Assembly (NCBI GenBank): GCA_041547565.1
Contig: JBFEUI010000121.1
Location: 1-7,218 of the forward strand
Origin: JBFEUI01 sp041547565
GTDB lineage: Bacteria > Pseudomonadota > Gammaproteobacteria > Thiohalomonadales > Thiohalomonadaceae
DNA length: 7,218 bases
Reading direction: 5' to 3'
Shown here piece after piece: positions 1-5,774 of this stretch. A model generated the notes under the pieces. That model ran no database searches. It had not been told where the DNA came from and worked only from the letters and a program-made list of their open reading frames with translations. Position 1 is the first letter of the stretch, and each line of letters begins with the position of its first letter. A program made the position numbers and the translations under genes.

Positions 1-91
1 GACGTGAGACGTGAGACGTGAGACGTGAGACGTGAGACGTGAGACGTGAGACGTGAGACGTGAGACGTGAGACGTGAGACGTGAGACGTGA
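1..91. repeat. Perfect tandem heptamer array (13 copies of GACGTGA)
   Basis: Thirteen uninterrupted, identical copies of the 7-bp unit GACGTGA start at position 1, so the array probably extends beyond the left edge and its true copy number is unknown. On the minus strand the unit reads GTCTCAC. Perfect identity suggests recent expansion by replication slippage. The array lies outside any credible gene, downstream of the minus-strand dapB, and is followed by a 39-base non-repetitive stretch before degenerate heptamers begin on the other strand. A role is not known to me; such arrays are usually hypervariable in length. Confidence 0.95.
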
Positions 92-130
92 CCAAAGTGT
101 ATGGCCTGCTCGCAGCCCGTCAACCTTCCC

Positions 131-189
131 GTTTAACGTTTCACGATTTACCTTTCACGAGCTATTACGATTCACCCTTTACGAATAAC
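131..189. repeat. Degenerate 7-bp repeat tract
   Basis: Read on the plus strand, this tract splits into GTTTAAC, GTTTCAC, GATTTAC, CTTTCAC, then a 3-base insertion (GAG), then CTATTAC, GATTCAC, CCTTTAC and GAATAAC. Nearly all units end in AC and carry a T-rich middle. The consensus resembles GTCTCAC, the minus-strand reading of the perfect array at 1-91, so this tract looks like a decayed copy in inverted orientation. No coding function is evident. Confidence 0.75.
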
Positions 190-195
190 ACGGCC

Positions 196-253
196 ATAGG
201 GCGGGCCGTGCCCGCCATCACGATTCTGCCACGGCGCCCACGGGGCGCCCTAT
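196..253. repeat. Inverted pair of REP-like palindromes (BIME-like)
   Basis: Two GC-rich hairpins lie tail to tail. The first has arms GGCGGGC (200-206) and GCCCGCC (210-216) with loop CGT. The second has arms GGCGCCC (233-239) and GGGCGCC (243-249) with loop ACG, which is CGT on the minus strand. Each begins with an outward-facing ATAGGGCG foot: 196-203 on plus, and the complement of 246-253 on minus. Read from their feet the two copies match, except that GG/CC in one stem is CC/GG in the other, which keeps pairing intact. This is the architecture of REP elements in a BIME. The site is about 50 bp past the dapB stop, a usual REP location, and lacks the T-run of an intrinsic terminator. Assignment to a REP family is inference. 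Confidence 0.75.
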
Positions 254-257
254 ATCC

Positions 258-302
258 GTTTCACCTTTCATGCGTTATTTCGTTTTACTCCTCACGCTTC
301 AC
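258..302. repeat. Degenerate 7-bp repeat tract next to dapB
   Basis: On the plus strand the bases split into GTTTCAC, CTTTCAT, GCGTTAT, a 3-base insertion (TTC), GTTTTAC, TCCTCAC and GCTTCAC, followed by TTAAC up to the dapB stop codon. This is the same unit type and orientation as the tract at 131-189, and the two are separated by the REP-like pair. The array ends within a few bases of the dapB stop. Confidence 0.65.
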
Positions 303-306
303 TTAA

Positions 307-1116
307 CTAGTCTTTCAACCCCAGCACATCCTGCATATCGAACAGGCCGCTCTCCTTTTCCGCTAGCCACAGGGCCGCACGCACCGCCCCCTTGGCAAAG
401 GTCATGCGGCTGGAGGCCTTGTGGGTGATCTCGATCCGCTCACCGATGCCGGCAAACAACACGGTGTGCTCGCCAACGATATCGCCGGCGCGGATCGTTT
501 CAAAACCGATGGTCTTGCGCTCACGTTCGCCGGTGTTGCCTTCGCGCCCATAGACGGCACACTCTTTCAGATCGCGCCCCAGTGTCTCGGCCACCACTTC
601 ACCCATGCGCAGCGCCGTGCCGGACGGCGCATCGACCTTGTGACGGTGGTGCGCCTCGATCACTTCAATATCCACCTCATCACCCAGCACCCGGGCAGCC
701 ATCTGCAACAGCTTGAGACTGAGGTTGACGCCGACGCTCATATTGGGGGCAAAGACAATGCCGGTATCTTTCGCCGCCGCATCGAGCTGCGCCTTTTGCT
801 CATCGCTCAGCCCGGTGGTGCCGATCACCATTTTTTTTCCGTTCACCCGGCAAAACTCCAGGTTGGCGCTTATCGCCTCGGGCAAGGTGAAATCGATCAG
901 CACATCGAAATCATCACACACCGCTTCAAGGCTATCGGCGATGGCAATACCCAGCGGCCCCACACCGGCCATCTCCCCCGCATCCGAACCCACCAGTGTC
1001 GAACCGGGACGGACGACAGCGGCACCCAGAGCCACACCCTCTGCCTGGTGCACCGCATCAATCAGATTACGCCCCATGCGCCCGGCGGCTCCAATCACTG
1101 CAATCTTAATCATCAT
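307..1116 (-). CDS. dapB: 4-hydroxy-tetrahydrodipicolinate reductase DapB
   Basis: Cytoplasmic enzyme of the diaminopimelate/lysine pathway. It reduces the unstable dihydrodipicolinate precursor with NAD(P)H to tetrahydrodipicolinate, which feeds peptidoglycan and lysine. The 269-residue product matches the usual length (E. coli about 273). The N-terminal Rossmann motif GAAGRMGR is at residues 9-16, VIGTTG at 97-102, and the family signature EAHHRHKVDAPSGTA at 154-168. By alignment with E. coli H159/K163, His156 and Lys160 are the catalytic pair. Two ATGs are adjacent. An AGGA at 1121-1124 is 4 nt from the first but 7 nt from the second (1113), so the second may be the real start (268 aa). 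The gene follows the DsrE-like gene by 39 bp and may be co-transcribed with it. In many gammaproteobacteria dapB lies near dnaJ with carA next; here the downstream side in view is repetitive DNA. Confidence 0.97.
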   Translation of the reverse strand: MMIKIAVIGAAGRMGRNLIDAVHQAEGVALGAAVVRPGSTLVGSDAGEMAGVGPLGIAIADSLEAVCDDFDVLIDFTLPEAISANLEFCRVNGKKMVIGTTGLSDEQKAQLDAAAKDTGIVFAPNMSVGVNLSLKLLQMAARVLGDEVDIEVIEAHHRHKVDAPSGTALRMGEVVAETLGRDLKECAVYGREGNTGERERKTIGFETIRAGDIVGEHTVLFAGIGERIEITHKASSRMTFAKGAVRAALWLAEKESGLFDMQDVLGLKD

Positions 1117-1155
1117 TCTGTCCTGTTATTTCTATTTGTTATATCGGATTCGTTG

Positions 1156-1686
1156 TCACCAGCTGATATAGGCAAAGCCCTGCTCCTGCAGCTCCATCAA
1201 ATCAGCCGCTCCGACCTCGACATATTTGGCAAAGGGATGCAGGTCGTCCTGTGTCCAGTTAAGGCTTTTCAGCGTATTGCCGCAGGCATGGAACTCGACC
1301 CCGTACTGCGCCAGACTGGATACCCGCTGCCGAGTCTCGTCACTGACCGGCCGTTGAGGATTTTTTGCCAGCACATGTATGCCGGGGCCGAAGCAGACCA
1401 CGACAATTTTGATGTTGTCGCCGTATTTGCGCAGCATCGCACCGGCCGAGAACAACACGTGCTGGTGGTAGTCCTGTTCGCCCTTGTTGAACTGGTAGAC
1501 CACCTTGTGATCGGGCGGGTCACCGGGAAAGCGCAGTTCTTCATCCTCTGCATCGGTATTGGCCTGCACGCCGGATGAGGCACCCAGCGCCACGGCACCG
1601 CCACCGGCAAGTGCTGTCGTCAAAAATCGTCGACGCAGCGTATCAATGGACGTGTGCACACCGTCCGTATTCGTCTTGTCCGTCAT
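1156..1686 (-). CDS. Tat-exported DsrE-like family protein
   Basis: A 176-residue protein with a twin-arginine signal: RRRFL at residues 18-22, then a hydrophobic alanine/glycine stretch and a likely cleavage site after VQA near residue 42. It therefore probably acts folded in the periplasm. The mature part resembles the small single-domain DsrE/DsrF-like (COG1416-type) proteins: a VVYQFNKG strand near 62-69, IKIVVVCFGPGIHVL (92-106), and a Cys-containing motif EFHACGNTL (131-139). The only cysteines are Cys98 and Cys135; Cys135 is the candidate functional thiol by analogy with sulfur-relay DsrE proteins, but its activity is unknown. GGGTGAGA at 1691-1698 can serve as ribosome binding site. 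The gene lies past the dnaJ terminator, 39 bp before dapB. The family call is from recognised motifs; substrate and partner cannot be read from the sequence. Confidence 0.85.
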   Translation of the reverse strand: MTDKTNTDGVHTSIDTLRRRFLTTALAGGGAVALGASSGVQANTDAEDEELRFPGDPPDHKVVYQFNKGEQDYHQHVLFSAGAMLRKYGDNIKIVVVCFGPGIHVLAKNPQRPVSDETRQRVSSLAQYGVEFHACGNTLKSLNWTQDDLHPFAKYVEVGAADLMELQEQGFAYISW

Positions 1687-1714
1687 GTCATCTCACCCTG
1701 CCCTACAAGGCATG

Positions 1715-1734
1715 TTGATATATCGCTGTATCAA
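1715..1734. promoter_or_regulatory. Inverted repeat upstream of the DsrE-like gene
   Basis: TTGATA and TATCAA arms (1715-1720 and 1729-1734) are separated by 8 bases in the 81-bp gap between the dnaJ terminator and the DsrE-like start. The position, 28-48 bp before the ATG, would suit an operator or promoter element. The minus strand carries TTGATA as a possible -35 box, but I find no convincing -10 at the right distance. Six-base AT-rich arms can arise by chance. Confidence 0.25.
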
Positions 1735-1767
1735 TAAAGCCATTGAGCCCTACATTGCCCATAATAC

Positions 1768-1797
1768 AAAAAAGCCAGGGCACATGGGCACCCTGGC
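1768..1797 (-). terminator. Intrinsic terminator of dnaJ
   Basis: On the minus strand a 7-bp stem GCCAGGG / CCCTGGC with a 10-base loop is followed directly by six T residues (the A-run at 1768-1773). It lies 43 bp past the dnaJ stop codon and should end the hrcA-grpE-dnaK-dnaJ transcript. On the plus strand the hairpin is preceded, not followed, by the homopolymer, so it is one-directional. It separates the chaperone block from the DsrE-like gene and dapB. Confidence 0.9.
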
Positions 1798-1840
1798 ATT
1801 GTATAAGTCAACATCTGAGCGCACAGTCCGGTATCACGCG

Positions 1841-2977
1841 TTACAGATTCATATCCTTGAAGAATTTCTTGACGCCGTCCAGCCACGAGCTGTGTTTTGG
1901 GCTGTGCGTACCGCCACCCTCGGCCATGGTGCTTTCGAATTCACGCAGCAGTTCTTTTTGCCGCTCATCCAGGTTTACCGGTGTTTCAACCACGACACGG
2001 CACAGCAGATCACCGACATGGCCGCCACGCACCGACTTTACACCCTTGCCGCGCAAGCGGAACAGCTTACCGGTCTGACTCTCGGCGGGCACCTTGAGCT
2101 TGACCCGGCCGTTTAACGTCGGTACATCCAGTTCACCGCCCAGTGCCGCGGTCGTAAAACCGATGGGCACCTCACAGAACAGATCGCTGCCGTCACGCTG
2201 GAATATGGGATGTTCGCGCACGTATATCTGCACATACAGGTCACCGGGCGGTCCGCCGTGCTCACCTGCCTCGCCCTCGCCGGACAGGCGAATACGATCC
2301 CCGTTGTCGACGCCGGCCGGCACCTTGACGGACAGCGTCTTCTGCTTTTCGACCCGGCCGTGACCGTGACAGTCGCTACAGGGATCGGAGATAACCTGCC
2401 CCTTGCCATGACAGCGCGGACAGGTCTGCTGCAATGAGAAAAAGCCTTGCTGCATGCGTACCTGTCCCTGGCCGTGACAGGTGGGACAGGTCGTCGGATG
2501 CGTGCCCTTCTTCGCACCACTGCCACCGCAGGTTTCGCAGGCGACCAGGGTGGGAACACGAATCTTTACCGTGGTGCCGGCAACCGCCTCTTCCAGGTCC
2601 AGTTCCAGGTTGTAGCGCAGATCCGCACCACGCTGGACGCGCGAACCACCACGGCCGCCACCGCCGAAAATATCGCCAAAGACATCGCCGAAGATGTCGC
2701 TGAAATTGGCACCGCCAAACCCACCGGCTCCTGGCCCGCCGGCCGCCGAGGCATCAACACCGGCATGACCGAACTGGTCGTAGGCCGCGCGCTTCTGTGC
2801 ATCGGAGAGGACATCGTAGGCCTCCTTGGCCTCCTTGAACTTGTCGATGGCTGTCTCATCGTCCGGATTACGATCGGGGTGATGCTTCATCGCCAGTTTT
2901 TTAAAGGCCTTTTTGATCTCGGCCTCGGTGGCGTTTTTCTGTACCCCTAGTACTTCGTAGTAGTCACGTTTGCTCAT
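1841..2977 (-). CDS. dnaJ: Chaperone protein DnaJ (Hsp40)
   Basis: Co-chaperone that delivers unfolded clients to DnaK and stimulates its ATPase. The 378 residues match the family (E. coli 376). Visible in order: J domain with HPD at 33-35; Gly/Phe-rich linker about 70-112, including repeated DIFGDVFGDIFG; four zinc-finger motifs CETCGGSG (147-154), CPTCHGQG (164-171), CPRCHGKG (186-193) and CSDCHGHG (200-207); then the C-terminal client-binding and dimerisation domains. All eight zinc-ligand cysteines are present, so this is a complete type I DnaJ. The start ATG has no strong Shine-Dalgarno sequence; the bases upstream read CCTGGGTTTTC. Translation may therefore be weaker than that of dnaK. 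It is last in the chaperone operon, 105 bp after dnaK, with its own terminator downstream. Confidence 0.98.
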   Translation of the reverse strand: MSKRDYYEVLGVQKNATEAEIKKAFKKLAMKHHPDRNPDDETAIDKFKEAKEAYDVLSDAQKRAAYDQFGHAGVDASAAGGPGAGGFGGANFSDIFGDVFGDIFGGGGRGGSRVQRGADLRYNLELDLEEAVAGTTVKIRVPTLVACETCGGSGAKKGTHPTTCPTCHGQGQVRMQQGFFSLQQTCPRCHGKGQVISDPCSDCHGHGRVEKQKTLSVKVPAGVDNGDRIRLSGEGEAGEHGGPPGDLYVQIYVREHPIFQRDGSDLFCEVPIGFTTAALGGELDVPTLNGRVKLKVPAESQTGKLFRLRGKGVKSVRGGHVGDLLCRVVVETPVNLDERQKELLREFESTMAEGGGTHSPKHSSWLDGVKKFFKDMNL

Positions 2978-2998
2978 GAAAACCCAGGTTCCGCGTTA

Positions 2999-3085
2999 CA
3001 AGAATCAAGTTGCAAGAAAAGCAACAAGGGTCGAAGCACCTGCTTGACCCTTGTTACCCGTTACTTGTGACTTGTCGCTTGTCTA
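2999..3085. repeat. Inverted heptamer array between dnaK and dnaJ
   Basis: On the plus strand CTTG recurs every 7 bases at 3043, 3050, 3064, 3071 and 3078; the slot at 3057 is degenerate (CCCG). The complement, CAAG, occurs at 2999, 3006 and 3013, exactly 7 apart, and again at 3025. The two halves point outward from a centre near 3040, forming an imperfect inverted repeat that fills most of the gap. The right end touches the dnaK stop codon (3083-3085). Units such as TTGTTAC, CCGTTAC and TTGTGAC share the TnAC ending of the heptamers beside dapB, suggesting one repeat family. Confidence 0.75.
3023..3055 (-). terminator. Strong dnaK-dnaJ intergenic hairpin, possible partial terminator
   Basis: The arms AACAAGGGTC plus AAGCA (3023-3038, with one bulged G at 3033) pair with TGCTTGACCCTTGTT (3041-3055), giving 15 bp closed by a very short loop. 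On the transcribed (minus) strand the hairpin is followed by GC and then TTTTCTT, a weak and interrupted T-run. It could act as a leaky terminator or an mRNA-processing/stabilising structure that keeps dnaJ below dnaK. A competing small stem (GTTGC 3009-3013 with GCAAC 3021-3025) overlaps its base. The structure is clear; the function is inferred. Confidence 0.5.
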
Positions 3086-5029
3086 CTTTTTCTCATCGAC
3101 TTCTTCAAATTCCGCATCGACGACATCATCGCCACCGGCCGCGCCGCCGCTCTGGGCGCCTTCTGCCCCGGCGGAACCGGCATCGGTCTCACCGCCTGCC
3201 GCCTGTGCCTGCTGGGCGTAGAGACGCTCGGCCATCTTGCTGGAGGCATCGGTCAGCGCCTTGGTCTTGGTCTCGATCGCCGCCTTGTCGTCACCCTTCA
3301 TCGCCTCCTCAAGTTCCTTGATGGCCGCCTCGATGGCATCTTTCTCACCGGCCTCAAGCTTGTCGTCGCCCATCTCCTCCATGCTCTTGCGCGTGGCGTG
3401 GATCAGGGTATCGGCGTGATTGCGCGCATCGACCAGTTCGTGGAACTTCTTGTCCTCGTCGGCATGGGCCTCGGCATCCTTGACCATCTTGTCGATCTCA
3501 TCATCGGACAGACCGCTGGATGCCTTGATGATAATATTCTGCTCCTTGCCCGTGCCCTTGTCCTTGGCCGAGACATTGAGAATACCGTTGGCGTCGATAT
3601 CGAAGGTCACCTCGATCTGTGGAATGCCGCGCGGTGCCGGCGGGATATCACTCAGGTCAAAACGACCCAGGGATTTGTTGGCCGAGGCCTGCTCACGCTC
3701 ACCCTGCAGCACATGCACCGTCACCGCGGTCTGGTTGTCATCGGCCGTGGAGAACACCTGGTTGGCCTTGGTCGGAATGGTGGTGTTCTTGTCGATAAGC
3801 TTGGTCATTACACCACCCAGGGTTTCGATACCCAGTGACAGCGGTGTGACATCAAGCAGTAGCACGTCCTTGACCTCACCGCCAAGCACACCGCCCTGAA
3901 TAGCGGCACCCACGGCCACCGCCTCATCCGGGTTGACGTCCTTGCGCGGCTCCTTGCCGAAGAACGCTTTCACCGTCTCCTGTACCTTCGGCATACGGGT
4001 CATACCACCGACCAGCAGCACATCATCGATCTCGGAGGCGGACAGGCCGGCGTCGGACAGCGCAATCTTGCACGGCTCGACGGTGCGGGTTACCAGTTCC
4101 TCGACCAGTGACTCCAGCTTGGCACGGGTGACCTTGATGTTCAGGTGCTTGGGACCGGAGGCATCGGCCGTGATGTACGGCAGGTTGACATCGGTCTGCG
4201 AACTGGAGGAGAGCTCAATCTTGGCCTTCTCGGCCGCCTCCTTCAGACGCTGCAGGGCCAGCGGGTCATTGTGCAGGTCGATACCGTTCTCCTTCTTGAA
4301 CTCGTCGGAGAGGTAGTCGATCAGGCGCAGGTCAAAGTCCTCACCACCGAGGAAGGTGTCACCGTTGGTGGAGAGCACCTCGAACTGGTGCTCGCCCTCG
4401 ATCTCGGTGATCTCGATGATGGAGATATCGAAGGTACCGCCGCCAAGGTCGTAGACGGCAATCTTGCGATCACCGGTCTTCTTGTCCATGCCGAAGGCCA
4501 GCGCCGCGGCGGTCGGTTCGTTGATAATACGCTTGACCTCGAGGCCGGCGATCTTGCCAGCATCCTTGGTGGCCTGGCGCTGCGAATCATTGAAGTAGGC
4601 CGGAACGGTGATCACCGCCTCGGTCACGCTCTCGCCCAGGTAGTCCTCGGCGGTCTTTTTCATTTTCTGCAGCACCTTGGCGGAGATCTCCGGTGCGGCC
4701 ATCTTCTTGCCGTGGGCCTCGACCCAGGCATCGCCGTTGTCGGCCTTGATGATCTTGTAGGGCACCATGTGGATGTCTTTCTGAACCTCGGCATCCTCGA
4801 AGCGGCGACCGATCAGGCGCTTGATGGCAAACAGGGTATTACTCGGATTGGTCACCGCCTGGCGTTTGGCAGACTGACCAACCAGAACCTCGCCATCATC
4901 GGTATAGGCGATGATTGAAGGTGTTGTGCGATCGCCCTCAGCATTCTCGATCACGCGGGGCTTGTCCCCTTCCATGACCGCCACACAGGAGTTGGTGGTT
5001 CCAAGGTCAATACCGATAATTTTTCCCAT
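3083..5029 (-). CDS. dnaK: Molecular chaperone DnaK (Hsp70)
   Basis: ATP-dependent cytosolic chaperone that binds exposed hydrophobic peptides, working with DnaJ and GrpE. The 648 residues are slightly longer than in E. coli (638). ATPase domain: phosphate-binding IGIDLGTTNSCVAV (5-18), NEPTAAALAFG (170-180), VYDLGGGTFDISI (192-204, with Thr199 at the E. coli autophosphorylation position), LLVGGMTRMP (338-347). The interdomain linker DVLLLDVTPLS is at 388-398, followed by the substrate-binding domain, the helical lid and a Gly/Ala-rich tail ending in the conserved EEVDEKK. GGAGA at 5035-5039 is a good ribosome binding site 5 nt from the ATG. It follows grpE by 96 bp, and a sigma32-type promoter lies in that gap. 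The stop codon coincides with the end of a heptamer array. No truncation or missing motif was seen. Confidence 0.99.
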   Translation of the reverse strand: MGKIIGIDLGTTNSCVAVMEGDKPRVIENAEGDRTTPSIIAYTDDGEVLVGQSAKRQAVTNPSNTLFAIKRLIGRRFEDAEVQKDIHMVPYKIIKADNGDAWVEAHGKKMAAPEISAKVLQKMKKTAEDYLGESVTEAVITVPAYFNDSQRQATKDAGKIAGLEVKRIINEPTAAALAFGMDKKTGDRKIAVYDLGGGTFDISIIEITEIEGEHQFEVLSTNGDTFLGGEDFDLRLIDYLSDEFKKENGIDLHNDPLALQRLKEAAEKAKIELSSSSQTDVNLPYITADASGPKHLNIKVTRAKLESLVEELVTRTVEPCKIALSDAGLSASEIDDVLLVGGMTRMPKVQETVKAFFGKEPRKDVNPDEAVAVGAAIQGGVLGGEVKDVLLLDVTPLSLGIETLGGVMTKLIDKNTTIPTKANQVFSTADDNQTAVTVHVLQGEREQASANKSLGRFDLSDIPPAPRGIPQIEVTFDIDANGILNVSAKDKGTGKEQNIIIKASSGLSDDEIDKMVKDAEAHADEDKKFHELVDARNHADTLIHATRKSMEEMGDDKLEAGEKDAIEAAIKELEEAMKGDDKAAIETKTKALTDASSKMAERLYAQQAQAAGGETDAGSAGAEGAQSGGAAGGDDVVDAEFEEVDEKK

Positions 5030-5091
5030 CGTTGTCTCCAGTTCTGTTTACCCCGGCTCCAAAATACCGGTGAAATTAAATAGCTGTACTT

Positions 5092-5120
5092 TAAATAAGG
5101 ACTTTGTTTGCCGTTTCAAG
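5092..5120 (-). promoter_or_regulatory. Sigma32 (RpoH)-type heat-shock promoter for dnaK-dnaJ
   Basis: On the minus strand a -35 CTTGAAA (5114-5120) and a -10 CCTTATTTA (5092-5100) are separated by 13 bases. The known E. coli sigma32 pattern is CTTGAAA, 11-16 bases, CCCCATnTA; the -35 is exact and the -10 differs at two bases. The -35 starts a few bases past the grpE stop. The predicted start site near 5086 gives a 5' leader of about 56 nt before the dnaK ATG. This would let dnaK and dnaJ respond to RpoH independently of the hrcA promoter. Confidence 0.72.
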
Positions 5121-5125
5121 CCTCA

Positions 5126-5701
5126 TCAGGCGGGCGATTTACTGACAATCACCATGGCCGGGCGAATCAGGCGCTCATTGAGCTGGTAGCCCTTCTGCAT
5201 CACATTGATTACAGTGTTCGGCTCGTGCTCGGCCGACTCCTGCATCGTCATCGCCTGGTGCAATTCCGGGTCAAACGCCTCACCCAGCGGGTTGATCTCC
5301 TGGATACCGAATTTCTCCATCACATCGCTCAGCATCTTCAGGGTCAGCTCGGTTCCCTCGTGCAGCTTCTGAGCGACCTCATGATCATTCCCCTTGGCGG
5401 CGGCCAGTCCCATCTCCAGGCTGTCCTTGACCGGCAGCAGCTCCTGGGCGAACTTGTCCAGGCCGTACTTGTGCGCATTCTCCACATCCTTCTGGGCACG
5501 GCGACGCGTGTTCTCCAGCTCGGCCTGCAGGCGCAAGACCTGGTTCCAGTTCTCATCCGCCTTGTTGCGCGCATCCTCCAGCAGCAGCTGAAGCTCATCG
5601 ACGCTGCTCTCGGTCTCAGCGGATTCCGCCTGCTCCCCGGCCACCCCGGTCTGCTCCTCGACCTCGGATTCCGCTTCTGCAGCTCTGCTCTCTTCACTCA
5701 T
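5126..5701 (-). CDS. grpE: Nucleotide exchange factor GrpE
   Basis: Homodimeric cofactor that releases ADP from DnaK and can act as a thermosensor. The 191 residues match the family. An acidic, disordered N-terminus (1-35, rich in Glu/Ala) precedes a long coiled-coil helix (about 35-95, including QAELENTRRRAQKDVENA). The C-terminal beta domain carries GEAFDPELHQAM (140-151) and the signature GYQLNERLIRPAMVIVS (171-187). GGAGAG at 5711-5716 is 9 nt from the ATG. It lies 73 bp after hrcA and 96 bp before dnaK, in the typical order hrcA-grpE-dnaK-dnaJ. I see no separate promoter for it, so it most likely depends on the CIRCE-controlled hrcA promoter. Confidence 0.97.
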   Translation of the reverse strand: MSEESRAAEAESEVEEQTGVAGEQAESAETESSVDELQLLLEDARNKADENWNQVLRLQAELENTRRRAQKDVENAHKYGLDKFAQELLPVKDSLEMGLAAAKGNDHEVAQKLHEGTELTLKMLSDVMEKFGIQEINPLGEAFDPELHQAMTMQESAEHEPNTVINVMQKGYQLNERLIRPAMVIVSKSPA

Positions 5702-5734
5702 TGTGTGTAACTCTCCAAATTTTCAAATCAACAC

Positions 5735-5761
5735 CACTGCGTAATAACCGCGTTCGCAGTG
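5735..5761 (-). other. Hairpin in the hrcA-grpE spacer
   Basis: CACTGCG (5735-5741) and CGCAGTG (5755-5761) form a perfect 7-bp stem with a 13-base loop, starting 13 bp past the hrcA stop. No T-run follows on the transcribed strand, so it is not an intrinsic terminator. It could be an mRNA processing or stability site setting the hrcA to grpE ratio; known hrcA operons are often processed in the transcript, but that is only an analogy here. Confidence 0.4.
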
Positions 5762-5774
5762 TGCAATATAGGGT

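Noticed and set aside
1..91. CRISPR array
   Set aside because: The unit is 7 bp with no spacers; it is a simple tandem repeat.
196..253. Intrinsic terminator of dapB
   Set aside because: The GC-rich hairpins have no T-run after them on the minus strand, and the paired inverted structure fits REP elements better.
88..306. 72-codon plus-strand open frame
   Set aside because: It is built of heptamer repeats and the REP-like palindromes, starts inside the repeat array, has no ribosome binding site and shows no protein-like pattern.
421..1578. 385-codon plus-strand open frame opposite dapB and the DsrE-like gene
   Set aside because: It lies antisense to two genes with clear family motifs, spans both, is rich in His/Gln as antisense shadows of GC-rich genes are, and resembles no family I know.
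4145..4918. 257-codon plus-strand open frame opposite dnaK
   Set aside because: Antisense shadow of the highly conserved dnaK ATPase domain; no ribosome binding site or family motif.
5702..5727. Sigma32 promoter before grpE
   Set aside because: TTTGAAA is present on the minus strand at 5721-5727, but no CCCCAT-like -10 follows and the spacing would place it inside the grpE start.
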